Origin: Tigriopus japonicus
Lineage: Eukaryota; Arthropoda; Copepoda; Harpacticoida; Harpacticidae
Length of the DNA: 64,000 nt
Assembly: GCA_010645155.1 (NCBI GenBank)
Contig: JAAGOF010000182.1
Coordinates: 1 to 64,000 of the forward strand
Reading direction: 5' to 3'
Below are positions 11,155 to 21,924 of this stretch, in pieces (the stretch's first letter is position 1; each line of letters opens with the position of its first letter). Position numbers and translations under genes: made by a program. The notes below the pieces were generated by a model. It made no database searches, was not told where the DNA came from, and saw only the letters and a program-made list of their open reading frames with translations.

Positions 11155-11753
11155 CATAGAGGTCTATAGAGTCCTTTAAGCGCAACCAGTGAAATGGAAA
11201 ACACGTGCAACCTTTGAATTTTAATACGCAAATTTTTTGTTCTTACGTGTCCAATTTACATTGAGAAGTTTGAAAATATGTCAAACGTTTGCGTCCGGGT
11301 GCAATATTTGGAGCTGTATTACTAAGGTGACCTCCCACTCTTATGTAGTGTGACCTCCCAGTCAGCTGCTCGTTAAAGGACCCAATAGAGAGGCCATTGT
11401 CGTCATTTTGTCTGCCTTTCTTTTTGCTGAAACTGGCCAGAAGTTGCGTGAAAAGGCAAATATTTGCGAAGAATATCTTGAAATACATGCCCAAACAAGT
11501 GGAAGATCAAAGTACAAATGGAAGTGTGCACAACTTATTTTCAATGCCAAATCCTGTAATTGCGTGAACTAATGCCTGTGAATCGAATTATCATCTTCAT
11601 TTAACATATTAGTATAATTTTGGATTATTGCCTTCTACGAATCCGTTTGTTTGGGCAAGTTTTAACTAGTCGCTGATGCTAAACAGCCCTTGCTGCCTAC
11701 AATGAAATTTCACGACCGGCCTGCTCCGGTATCTCCACTCTGGGACCTCTGTG
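11155..11753. mobile_element. hAT-type miniature element, family M, complete copy
   Basis: Ends CATAGAGGTC and GACCTCTGTG form an inverted repeat. They are flanked by the exact 8-bp duplication ATCTCAAC (11147-11154 and 11754-11761), which fits nTnnnnAn. The left half carries a GGTGACCTCCCA-type word twice. Partial copies lie at 3640-3980, 57925-58170 and about 59040-59250. Confidence 0.8.
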
Positions 11754-11761
11754 ATCTCAAC

Positions 11762-12144
11762 CCCCCAGGGTTGCTACAAGAGATGAATTTTAATATTACT
11801 TTTGGAACTCCCTTGCAAGGCTTAAGTACTAGTATTTATCTAAACTTGATAAAAAGTCAACCATGATTGAATAAATTGCTTTTTTGACTTATGTTTCGTA
11901 CTTTGTTGTGGTGTTTTGTTCACCTATAAGATTTGTTAACAGTTAGATTACTACGGCTAAAGAAGTTCAAAGGATCTACCGTAAATTTCTTAGAGGAGCT
12001 ACATCCAAATTCTAGTGTTTTTGGTCTTTGGACGCCATCTTTCGTACTCTTTGAAAAGCTTGTTTTTGAAGAGATTATGAAAAATTGTAACAGAGAAAGA
12101 AGTTTGTTATGAGAAAATGGCACCTACTTATGGTGCCATGGATG
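11762..12144. other. No supported gene
   Basis: The minus strand is loosely open (11920-12123), and it lies where the degenerate non-LTR element of 12696-17113 would continue past the hAT insertion. I see no reverse transcriptase motif in it. Confidence 0.35.
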
Positions 12145-12152
12145 GTTATGAG

Positions 12153-12687
12153 TAGGGCCCGGAAAAATATTTGCAAAAAAGTGACAAAATATCCAATATA
12201 CATTTTCTTCAAAAGGCCAAAATATTTGGAAAAAAGCCGCATATTGAAGAAATATTTGTTTTGACAAGGCCATTTTTTATTATTTTTGTCCTTGCCCAAA
12301 TTTGTTTCTAGTGAATTTGATATATTTTGCCGTTTTTGGAGGCCTACTTGAATGTAATTGATTCAAAAATACAATTTTCAGTTTTCCTCAATAAATGGCG
12401 CAATTTTTTTTCGTATATGACAATAGTTTTGGTTGTGAATGTCAAATTTCAGGACAAATGCGATTTTGTAGCGGTTTTTGTATTTTGGGATCATTTTTAG
12501 TAAGCCCTTCTGAGCATTGGTCGTTTATTTATTTCCTCAATTTTGCCTGAAATATTTTTTTGACTCAAATATTCGAGAAAATATTTATTTATCCCTTTAA
12601 AAAGCCAAAATATTTAAAAAATCGAGGAAAAACGGAGAAATATTTTTAAAATATTTTATATTTTAAAAAAATTATTTCCGGGCCCTA
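12153..12687. mobile_element. hAT-type miniature element (TAGGGCCCGG ends)
   Basis: A perfect 13-bp inverted repeat TAGGGCCCGGAAA bounds 535 bp. It is flanked by the exact 8-bp duplication GTTATGAG (12145-12152 and 12688-12695), which fits nTnnnnAn. The words AAAATATTT recur near both ends. It sits inside the endonuclease-side remnant of a non-LTR element. Confidence 0.88.
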
Positions 12688-12695
12688 GTTATGAG

Positions 12696-12800
12696 TAATG
12701 GTCGACCCTATCTCAAGAATGTGATGATTTGAAAGACCACATGTGGCAACAAGGACATACTGGATCAGATCAGGGTCATTGGAAAAAACTAAGTCCAGAC
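12696..12800 (-). pseudogene. Non-LTR copy A, endonuclease C-terminal piece
   Basis: The minus strand continues the frame of the endonuclease at 15977-16563 across the fold-back insertion. It contains LVFSNDPDL and then GLSNHHILEI, the final endonuclease box, with S-N-H where S-D-H is usual. Both borders are insertion points of hAT-type elements. Confidence 0.8.
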
Positions 12801-13683
12801 TAGAGCGCTATAATAAAAGAGTACGCGCATGTGCCATTTTGGTCCCAAGACGTCGGTTCCATTGTACTGTGGTTCTTGGGTTCGACCTGTTTGAGGCAAC
12901 TTTCCCTATGCACTATTTACTACCAAATTGACGCTCATGATCTCAGCTTACCTTTGAAAGCATAATGTTTGACCCTAATAGCCTTTGAAGGCCACGGCTG
13001 GCCAAAACCGTGGGTGCCGGAAGATAAACTTCTCGTTCTCCTTAAACCTCGATGCGCGTTCAAGCCCAGTGCTGCTGTGAATTGACTCGGTAATGTCAGC
13101 TCTTGATGAATCTCCACGCTGATTTGCATTGAGTTTCTTACTTTTTAGGAAAAATTAATCTAACTAGGTACGAAATTGATTGGTGAATATTTAGAACGTC
13201 ACTTGAAGCCATTAGAGCGTTTTCCTCGTGCACATTATTACATTGTCATGTGAAATGACTTTTTTGTTGAACAATTATCTGGCAGCCCTGGTGAAGTTGC
13301 GCATTCGTAGCAGTCGTCAGGCTGACAGTGCTACAGACTGTTATGCCTAACTTTGTAAAAAGTTTTGATATTTTGTACTCATAATATATATATGACAGAA
13401 GCTATTTAAGTAAGTTTTTGCAATTCACCTATCAATTTTTGACTTTGTCACTAATTATTACATGAAACTAAAGAAGCTCATGGGAAAGAAGTATCATTTC
13501 AACTTTTGGACTTTATATAAAGCAAATTGTAATGGTTCTTTCTTCACATCAAATGTTTAAAACTTATGAATCAAATATGTAAAGAAGTTGTGTTTGGTCT
13601 TGCTGAATCACAAACTCATCAAAAATATTGCAACAACGAACTTCATACTGGTTTTGCTATATTTTTAAATGAAAATAAAGTAC

Positions 13684-13908
13684 CTAAATGAAATACTCAC
13701 TTTTATGAATGGATAAGCATATTTGGACAATTTTAGACGGAGATTTGGGGTCCAAACTGGCTAAGAATGGATCCGAACATGGCTTGGGTGTTTTGTAGTA
13801 CAGGAAAAAATTGTTTTGATTGATTGTTAAAACAGCTTGAGAATTATAATCAATTTTTTTATTAAGTTTTTGAAGGGTTGGTCTTAACTCTGACACATCC
13901 CCAGCCAT
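13684..13908 (-). other. Exon-like open frame inside the fold-back element
   Basis: An ATG at 13908 opens a 74-codon frame. Within it, after about 67 codons, stands the strong splice donor match GTGAGT in the context ATAAAA/GTGAGTATTT near 13692-13697. The predicted peptide is hydrophilic and has no domain I recognise. It could be a first exon captured by the element or a remnant of its transposase gene. It could also be chance. Confidence 0.3.
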
Positions 13909-14175
13909 TTTGAGCCCGGAATCCCAAGCTTAATTTGTTTGATAACACTCTTCTACTGGAAAGAACTTTTTCCAGATGTAATTGAAAAAATCAACTTCCC
14001 TTCAGCAAAAAAAATCTCAAATCAAAAGTCATTCTTATATTGATTTACCTCCCAGAACATTGTAAAAATATGTAGAGGGTATTGGTGAGAAGAAAAAAAA
14101 AATCAAAAAAAGACAAGTGGAGAGCCTGAATAAATGATGGAGAAGAGAAAAAATGAGAGACTCTAGGTTAAAATA

Positions 14176-15149
14176 ATAGGTCAGATGTTTTGTGTATTCC
14201 AAGGTGTGCTAGCAAAGTTGACTTTGAGGCAACTTCAAGGCAGTTTCAGCCGTTTTGTTGATAGCATAAGCTTTCTTGAATCAAAAGTACACCAAGCAAC
14301 TCATGAAAAAAGAGAAGTGTACCACTGGTGCCAAGGTGCAACAAGTAGATACTTCAACAATAACCCAACACTAGTCATATGTTTAGCATGCACAAACATG
14401 TGCTAGTTCCATTGACTTCAAGTAAACTTCTAGCAAGCTGGGTCGCTATTTGGGCTTAGTATCAGATTTGATTGATGAGAGGTTCTCCGAGAAGCACGCC
14501 TAGAGAGGAGCATTCCAGCATTCCAGCGTTGTGGAAGCACTCCCATTTGAATACTTCAACGCTTATCAATCAAACTGCAAGCGAACTTCCTTCCAGTGTT
14601 TCCTTAAATATCTGCCAAAATTTGCATGCTCCTGTGAGATCAATCAATGTTTTGGGTTGAATGGAGTAATAAGAAATAAAGAAGGAGAAATGTGGAATAG
14701 CTGAACCAGGGGGCAATTCGTGTTTCGAGAGGATGAATTTACGATCATAGATGTAGAGGCACTTCTAGGTTGGAATGAGAGACTTACTTTTCAAAATGGC
14801 AGCTGTCTCAACAAAACCAGCCAATTGAACTACGAAGTGTACTAACAAGTACACTTTCTAGAGTTGCCATCAAAACATATGCTCACACCATTTACTTGAA
14901 CTGGACGATTCATATTGCGTTTGGCACGATTTGTCAAAATTGCACCCAACAAACTATCAGAGTGCCACAAGTTCAAATTGAATTAGTATATGAAATCACT
15001 GAATGCGATTTGGTTGGGTTGCAAAAATCTTCAAAGGAGCTGTGTTTATAAAGTTAATGAAAAGTTTACTCTCAAGTAGACTTTGGAGCATACCTTCAAG
15101 TAAACTAGCAAGCATTCCAAGACCAATGCAACCAAAACATATGACCTAT
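14176..15149. mobile_element. Miniature transposon family F, copy 1
   Basis: Ends ATAGGTCAGATGTTTTG and CAAAACATATGACCTAT form an inverted repeat of 17 bp with one mismatch. A TA stands immediately outside each end, suggesting a TA duplication. A second copy, more than 95% similar by eye, lies at 27649-28611. There is no coding capacity. It could belong to the Tc1/mariner group by its TA target, but the termini are not typical. Confidence 0.75.
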
Positions 15150-15976
15150 TATCAGGTGGGAGCAAAAGTCAACAGTCCTGATTTGAAAGACGCACAAGAA
15201 GGGGTTGAACAGATATTTAGGGGCAATGAGTCCAATAGCTGAAATGATACATCAATCCCATGAGCTTCTTTAGTTTCATGTAATAATTAGTGTCAAAGTC
15301 AAAAATTGATAGGTGAATTGCAAAAACTTACTTAAATAGCTTCTGTCATATATATATTATGAGTACAAAATATCAAAACTTTTTACAAAGTTAGGCATAA
15401 CAGTCTGTAGCACTGTCAGCCTGACGACTGCTACGAATGCGCAACTTCACCAGGGCTGCCAGATAATTGTTCAACAAAAAAGTCATTTCACATGACAATG
15501 TAATAATGTGCACGAGGAAAACGCTCTAATGGCTTCAAGTGACGTTTATTTATTTTTTCGTTTTAAATCGTTTATTTATCATTCACCAATCAATTTCGTA
15601 CCTAGTTAGATTAATTTTTCCTAAAAAGTAAGAAACTCAATGCAAATCAGCGTGAAGATTCATCAAGAGATTACAATACTGAGTCAATTCACAGCAGCAC
15701 TGGGCTTGAACGCGCATCGAGGTTTAAGGAGAACGAGAAGGTTATCTTCCGGCACCCACGGTTTTGGCCAGCCGTGGCCTTCAAAGGCTATTAGGGTCAA
15801 ACATTATGCTTTCAAAGGTAAGCTGAGATCATGAGCGTCAATTTGGTAGTAAATAGTACATAGGGAAAGTTGCCTCAAACAGGTCGAACCCAAGAACCAC
15901 AGTACAATGGAACCGACGTCTTGGGACCAAACTGGCACATGCGCGTACTCTTTTATTATAGCGCTCTAGTCCAGAC

Positions 15977-16563
15977 CACTCTCTGCTTTGGTTGCAACAC
16001 CAACGTGTTGAAAGAGATTACATAAGATCGCAAACTCTTCCAATTTTTTGAAAGACAGTGATGCTGTTAATCATAATGGAAATGTACCCATCCGGACTAA
16101 CCACCCACTCAACAATTCTAGCCGGAAAATTGAAGTCGCCAACTACAAAGTGTCGAGAACAAACCTCTCGATCTAACTCCTTTCCAATGAATTGGAGAGC
16201 TGATAGAAATGAAGAAGAGCTACAAGAAGGTGGTCGATACATTGTTACAACCGTGAGATCAAGAGCCTTGATATGACAAAGCAAAACTTCTACTTCTCCA
16301 TTCGACATTTGAACATGACTAAAATGTAGGTCTTTCCTGACATATAGACAATCGCCCCCATGAGGGAAAATGGGATTTTCAGGGCGTACTCTGTCACATC
16401 GAACTAGCCTAAAACCAGCAATTGCTATTTCTTCGTCTAAAACTCCTGGACGAAGCCAAGTCTCTGTAAGGGAGATGAAGGAGACCTCTCTATCAATGGC
16501 TAACTCCTCCAGTACTCTAACCTTTGTGCTGTCTTTTATGGAAATAAGACAATGCACGTTCAA
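15977..16563 (-). pseudogene. Non-LTR copy A, endonuclease N-terminal part
   Basis: The minus strand encodes an apurinic-like endonuclease: SLTETWL (catalytic Glu), a GGDCLYVRK loop, VTMYRPPS, then FVVGDFNFPA. The phrase VSPDGYI recurs in copy B at 21925. The end is frameshifted near 16020 and continues in another frame to the insertion site at 15976. Such enzymes nick the target DNA for target-primed reverse transcription. This copy has lost its reverse transcriptase. Confidence 0.85.
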
Positions 16564-16636
16564 ATAAAGCCCATTTATAGGCTTAAGGTCTTCCGATGGA
16601 CCAAGTCTATCAGTTCTTGGACCTTCCTGTCTAACC

Positions 16637-17113
16637 TTAAAAAATCCTGCTTAACAAGGGACCTTTCTTGTATCTCAAGAGCCCAAACTTCAACAATTTT
16701 TGACACCACTTTGGGTGTTCAAAAGAGCTACAACCTTTTCTATCCGGACTACAAGGCTGCCTTTTGTGGTCAGGACAGACTTCCTTACAAGCTAGAGCTT
16801 TCTGGACAATTTTTGGTTGAGCTACTTCAACCAACTCGACCTCAGTTGCCTCTGTTTCAGTGGAGTTGTCTACAGTTGAGGCCACCTTTGAATCAACGAG
16901 CTTTCTGGTCTGACTAACCCAAGCAACCAGAGCCTCAACAATGAAAGCCTTCTTTACAACAGAGGGGTCCTTCCTTTCTAAGGCTAAATGCAGACATTTC
17001 TTAGCCTCATCGTTAACCTGATTCAAGATGGCGTCCATTTTTGATATGGCAGAATAAACAATAATAGCAGAGATTAATAAGAGGAACGAAAGTAAAAATA
17101 AGTGGTTCGTCAA
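16637..17113 (-). pseudogene. Non-LTR copy A, ORF1-like protein with Cys/His motif
   Basis: A 158-codon frame lies just upstream of the endonuclease on the same strand. It begins with a hydrophobic stretch that may be untranslated leader; the Met in SKMDAILNQ is an alternative start. It continues through a charged helical region and an acidic segment to a Cys-rich end (CKEVCPDHKRQPC, later HPKWCQKLLKFG). Cys/His fingers of this kind occur in ORF1 proteins of some non-LTR elements, where they bind RNA. The frame is lost before it joins the endonuclease (different phase), so it is probably broken. Confidence 0.55.
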
Positions 17114-17592
17114 AGCAAAGGAAATTCAAACTGGGAAAATCAATAGGGGGAAAAATGTTACAGGAAAAAGTTGGTGGGAAAAAGTAAAAAAGAGAGGATG
17201 AAAACTAAACAAAACCAGAAAAAAAGAAAAAAGGGGCCCGTTCCAACTTATTATGCCCAACCTAATGCAAAAGCAAGCACAACTAGGGCAAGATAGATCA
17301 AACCGACTCGTTATGTAAACCAAAGCAAAGAAAAACAAACAAATGAAAAACAGCTGACACCGGAAACTCAAACGTTGGATCTACAGAAGCTTAAAAAAAG
17401 TATTGACCACATTTGGTGTTTTAAATTTATACAAATTTGTCAAATCTGTTACTTTTAGGCGAAATGTTACTAGAAACTAGTTACTGTTAAGTTAATCAGT
17501 AAATTACTAAAAATTATTCAAAGAAACACCAAATAAAAACATCACGCGAAAAAAATGGATTTGATAGGAATTTTATTTGGGTGAGAGTGCAA
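17114..17592. other. Intergenic, no supported gene
   Basis: Purine-rich A/G runs at 17150-17240 produce a low-complexity hydrophobic frame on the minus strand, which I do not accept as a gene. The 3' end of the host gene begins at 17593. Confidence 0.5.
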
Positions 17593-17598
17593 TTTATT
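17593..17598 (-). terminator. Polyadenylation signal AATAAA
   Basis: AATAAA on the minus strand, about 58 bases after the stop codon of the five-exon gene. Confidence 0.7.
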
Positions 17599-17655
17599 CC
17601 TCCATGAGCCAAAGGCATTTTTAAATTTTAAAAATTGCCCAAGTCCAAGATCTTG

Positions 17656-18910
17656 TTAAAATACTCCAATGTAATGAAGCGCAGCTTTTACTCCAAATAT
17701 AGTCATGGCTTGAAATTTGAAGTATCGCAGTCTCCTTGTGTTGGAAATTGATATTTCGGTGAGTGGAATTCGGCATGATGCGGATCCAAAAGAGCTGGGA
17801 TTAGGAAACGACCCATCAACAAGCTCAATCCATTCTGGCCAAGTCTGGAAATCCTCGACCGGTTTGAGGTCCGAACCGTATATCTTGAATTGATGGGTCC
17901 CTCTGATAGAAAACACACAGTCAGAGCAAGATTGTTTAGTACTTCTTGTTCTCTTTTTGCTCACCCGTTATTCTGCCCATTATTGTGAGCATTTCTCAAA
18001 ACAATTCGGGTAGGTATGAAATGATATCCCATGTCAAAGATGAAGAATCTCCCCCAAAAAGAAGAAAGCCAGTAGGTTTCACGCATCCTGTCACAACCAG
18101 AATCGCTTAGAGCGTACCGAGCGTAAAATCCGCCAAGGCCGTCTTCCAATGTTGTCTCTTTTATGATGGTTGGAGGGCCCTTTACCAAGCCAGCAATAGA
18201 ACTGCCTAGAGTAATCAAACACTTGTCTTGATCTACTATCAACGTTAATTTGTCGTAAATTTACCCAAAGCGCTCAAGCATTTTTGTCGTTTTTCAGTGC
18301 ATTCGATTATCTGGGTGAGGTTGGAACAACATGTAGAGGGTGAATTGGGATTCAGAAGATCTCCTAAGCAAGGTGGTTTTGCGTCTGGATCATAACGGGA
18401 TATGATGCTTCCACAACACCCTATCTCAGTCATGCCAAAAGGATGTGACGCAGGACAAATGACTGCAAATTATTGACTATGAAAATAAAATAGATTTGAA
18501 CCCTTTTCAGCTTGTCAATTTACCTGGATTTACTCTGGACCGGCAAATAGCTTGAAAAGGTCGACAAGGAATCCAATCCTCATTTTCACACAAGGAAGGT
18601 GGATCGGTGAATTGTAAATCTTTTTCAGGAGTTGCACCCGTGTAAGTTTTGCAACACTTGAGCCCGTTGTCCAAAGCCCATGGATAATCCACAGGACACT
18701 CCAAAGACGCTAGAAATTATAGAAAAGTCTCAAAAAGGTTTATTAGAGGAGTTATGGAAATGAAATAGGATTACCTTTACCCTCCTTTCTAGAAAAAATA
18801 GGCGGCACTGTGGTACCTTTTAGAATGACATTGGGCCTGAGTTCGCCTTTGATTTGAGTTAAAATGCATAAAACTCCTGCAATTAGATATGCAATGGGAA
18901 AAGCAGCCAT
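17656..18910 (-). CDS. Secreted Cys-rich protein with discoidin-like C-terminus, five exons
   Basis: Exons by my reading are 18910-18775, 18709-18524, 18462-18265, 18235-17965 and 17902-17656. They sum to 1,038 nt, exactly 345 codons plus stop, with all junction phases consistent. Introns are 65, 61, 29 and 62 nt, each GT...AG. The ATG at 18910 opens a signal-peptide-like hydrophobic stretch (MAAFPIAYLIAGVLCILTQ). Exon 2 and exon 3 each encode a module starting C-P-x3-P and containing a CC pair (CPVDYPWALDNGLKCC; CPASHPFGMTEIGCC). Exons 4-5 resemble an F5/8C or discoidin-like fold: SSFWGRFFIFDMG, RIVLRNAHNNG, HQFKIYGSDL, then LRYFKFQAMTIFGVKAAL near the end. It is therefore probably an extracellular adhesive or ligand-binding protein; its function is not known. 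It is the only intact host gene I can support here. The 29-nt intron is odd. Confidence 0.8.
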
Positions 18911-20133
18911 GCTTGAACCGATTTTGCCCACCTTTTCAGTCTGACTGAGGTACGATCCAGGTCTGAGCAATTGCTTTCTTAATAAATATTTCCTATGTCC
19001 AAAAATAGTTGTCAATACTAGTAGTAAGCAGATGAGGATCACTAAACTAGCAAATATTACTCTTTACAAATGGCATTACTTATGAGCTAACGATCAGAAA
19101 ACAGAGCGAAATATTTAACACATTATTGGAATTTAAAATCATTAAGTTTCTGTTGATAACCTTCTTCTCACTTCTTTTGCGCTTTTGATTCTAGTTGGTT
19201 GAAATAATGAATATCAATGTTCACTAAAACACACGAGAAGCTTGTCTTCACAATTCAAGGCCTTCTCCTTTTGGTCAGCTAACTCTTCTCTCTTGAAGTA
19301 AATTTAAATTCTTTGTTCTTTGTCGTTATTCTGTCTAGGCAACCTGTTCTCGAAGCTGTGGAAAAAAATTACAATAAATGGGTCAACAGAAAAACTCCTT
19401 CACTTTGACCAATTAGAAGAAACGGAACGCGATCTTTCTGACCAAATCTTCTACGTATATTTGGGATTGAAACTTTGGATCAGCATTTTTTTCAGTTGTT
19501 CGATATTGTTAAATCCCTGGACTTTCTCAGCAAAGTTTTCGCCATTCGTTTTTCTCTAACACGACATGAATTAGTTTTGCCTATCTCTTTTATATTATAA
19601 AACTCTAGAGTACTCTTGTACGTATGCCCCGTCAAGGAAAATGCTACTGATTATAAGGCAAAAATGTATTTGGGATCAATAAAGTAGATTAGTTGGTCGA
19701 AACCAAACAGAGACGACACAAATATAACCACATACTGTACGTCTTGAGAATTGTTGTGGAGCACTAGTTTTTGAGGCACATAATTTTTTTATGAGTCCAA
19801 ATGTGAGTTGCTCACAACTTTTTTGATCCAATTTTGATCGTTCTCAAATAGATACTGTATAGATAATGCCAAACGAAACAACCATCGTCACGCATTTTTG
19901 CCATCCGCAAATCAGGGATAAAAATTGGGGTGGTCTACTGTACTAAAGCTTTGAACAGTAGTTCTTGTTTCATTTCAACAGGCTGACCACTCACGAATAT
20001 TTCATATCCCTTGGTAGGTGTGACTTTGATTTAGATCTTGGTCCAAATTGGTGAAAAAAAGAAAAAAGTTCATCACAAACATCATGTTGGCAAAATCATT
20101 GAATGGTCAGACAGAGAATTTCCAACAAATCGT
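18911..20133. other. Upstream intergenic region of the five-exon gene
   Basis: The promoter of the minus-strand gene should lie in the first few hundred bases, but I see no clear TATA box or other element. The frame upstream of 18910 is open to 19042 but starts with GTG, so it is not counted as coding. Nothing else was recognised. Confidence 0.45.
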
Positions 20134-20141
20134 GTTTAGAC

Positions 20142-20897
20142 TAGAGTTTTAGGGAGAAAATTGTCACTCCTAGCCAGCCACTTGCCATCAGTTTAGATCC
20201 CCCTTTGCTAGCCTGGAGTTGGGCAGGATCACCCAAAAGTGCCCTAAAAAGAAGAGTGGCCTGACAGCCTAGGCAGAAATTGGTCCATTTTTTAAATCAA
20301 ATTTGTAGATGACTTGAATTGAAGATAAAAGTCATTGAGTAAGTAAGTGAAACTGGATAAATACTCCTCTTAACACTCAAACCAGAATCAGATTATTCAA
20401 AATTGAAATTGAAGGTTTCCAAAAATGATGAACATGGAGGTTTAGTACATCCAGGTTGAGCTATTGCTTGTTATTTTATGTGCATGAACAGAATGAACCC
20501 TTACCTTACCTTACACACATACATACATACATACATAATCAGGTTGGCTGAATCTTCAAGCAGAGAAAGTAGTGCATAAATTGTGAAATGTTTGTTTGGA
20601 AATTGTGTGATCTTTGATGCTGTACTTTATTTCCTTAGTTGCTTTATTACTTTATTTAAACAAAAAAACTTTGCAACTGATCACATCTGATGATAAACAC
20701 ACCCCTAAAATTTGCAAATTCAAGGAAGTTTCTGGAGAACAGTTTTGGTCCTTTATATTTTGGTAACCCTGAACTACAAACGTAAATCTCTCTTGGTTAC
20801 TTTGAACTTTGCACCATGTCAGGAAAGTGAGTTGTTAGCTGAATGGGATCATAAAAAAACACTATTTGGGAGTGACATTTTTCTCCATTAAACTCTA
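20142..20897. mobile_element. hAT-type miniature element (TAGAGTTTTAG ends)
   Basis: Inverted ends TAGAGTTTTAGGGAGAAAA and its near inverse bound 756 bp. They are flanked by the exact 8-bp duplication GTTTAGAC (20134-20141 and 20898-20905), which fits nTnnnnAn. It contains a short CATA microsatellite at about 20515-20538. Its left part recurs at 61096-61290. Confidence 0.88.
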
Positions 20898-20908
20898 GTT
20901 TAGACTAG

Positions 20909-21160
20909 AGAATTTTTTTTTTGGAGTGTTGGTGCTAGGGTCGGAGGGTTGAGCCTCGCCCGGCCAGCGAAGCGAGCCATCACATCATCCAAATTGTTCA
21001 CAATAGGCATTCTCATATCCGGTATCAGAATGGTTCTCCGTCTGTTGGTGTGAATTAGCGTCTAAAAGTTTCCTTGAGAAAGGTCGGGGAGGAGAATCGA
21101 ACCTGGGACCTCTCTCACTATAGGAAACTGCGCTAACCACGACGCCACGTCTCCTTCCTG
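20909..21160 (-). mobile_element. tRNA-derived SINE
   Basis: The minus strand has an A box, TGGCGTCGTGGTTAGCGC (21130-21147), and a B box, GGTTCGATTCT (21093-21103), at tRNA-gene spacing. About 170 bp of unrelated body follows, then an A10 tail (20913-20922). The tRNA arms do not pair well enough for a functional tRNA. It abuts the duplication of the neighbouring hAT element. Confidence 0.65.
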
Positions 21161-21218
21161 TATCAAGTAGAGATATCAAGTACCAATTCCATCAAAACTT
21201 CACGAATGAAGTTCTAAG

Positions 21219-21470
21219 TCATATTATTTTCTCACATGTGTACTGCTCAATTTGCCAACACTTCGTTGCGAAAAGAACAATCAAATTATATTCAGTGTTG
21301 CCATCTAGCATTTTTTATGCTAATTTCTGAAAATCATAAAAAAGTCATATTATTTTCTCACATGTGTACTGCTCAATTTGCCAACACTTTGTTGCGAAAA
21401 GAACAATCAAATTATATTCAGTGTGGCCAACTAGCATTTTTTAATGCTAATTTCTGAAAATAAGCATTTT
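21219..21470. repeat. Imperfect tandem duplication of about 127 bp
   Basis: The segment beginning TCATATTATTTTCTCACATG occurs at about 21219 and again at about 21346 with a few differences. The second unit contains the left end of the hAT element starting at 21419; the first contains a diverged copy of the same end (CAGTGTTGCCATCTAGC). Confidence 0.8.
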
Positions 21471-21852
21471 TTCAAGGGCAAAAGCATTGCAGAATTTTGA
21501 TTAGCATCGCTCGGATTTTTAGCATTTTCGTAGCATTATTTGAAAGGCTCTAGAATCAAAAAAACTTGCATAGCATTTTAGCATTATTCTAGCACTTTTT
21601 GGAAAAAACATCCAATTTTGGGCTTCAAAGACATCTGATTTTGACAGCTGAATTTGCCTTACGTTCCCTGGCTTAAAAAGAGATAAATTGGAAGACTTGT
21701 GATCCTTATTTTCAAGTTGGTTCTACAGTACAGGTAACCAGACAACTTGAGAATGGGCACAAAGCATTACTTGTCTCGAAAAAGATTAGCTTTGTGGTGG
21801 AACTACTACACCAACTACAGAAAAACAGCTCCCAAAAAAGTTGGCCACCCTG
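21419..21852. mobile_element. hAT-type miniature element, family E, copy 1
   Basis: Ends CAGTGTGGCCAACT and AGTTGGCCACCCTG bound 434 bp. They are flanked by the exact 8-bp duplication ATTATATT (21411-21418 and 21853-21860). TAGCATTTT words recur internally. A longer relative lies at 56690-57822. Confidence 0.82.
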
Positions 21853-21924
21853 ATTATATTATGAAAAAAATCAGGCCAAAAAAGTTCTTGTAAAAATCAA
21901 ATCTCCATCTCCAATTCACAAGAA

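Larger units (their letters stand above)
12801..15968. mobile_element. hAT-type fold-back transposon with arms of about 700 bp
   Basis: The element starts TAGAGCGCTATAATAAAAG and ends with its inverse. Both sides carry the exact 8-bp duplication GTCCAGAC (12793-12800 and 15969-15976), which fits nTnnnnAn. The left arm (12801 to about 13500) is nearly the reverse complement of the right arm (about 15242 to 15968); a short AT-rich insertion near 15545-15585 is the main difference. The centre holds an unrelated 974-bp miniature element (14176-15149) and a short exon-like open frame (13684-13908). It interrupts the endonuclease of non-LTR copy A, whose reading is continuous if the element and one duplication copy are ignored. 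No transposase was seen. Confidence 0.9.

Noticed and set aside
17126..17371. Hydrophobic 81-codon minus-strand frame
   Set aside because: Low-complexity A/G-rich DNA translated as Phe/Leu; no conserved feature.
18911..19042. Longer N-terminus for the five-exon gene
   Set aside because: The upstream extension begins with GTG, while the ATG at 18910 is followed directly by a signal-peptide-like stretch.
21093..21147. A tRNA gene
   Set aside because: A and B boxes are present, but acceptor and T arms do not pair, and an A-tailed body follows, so it is a SINE.
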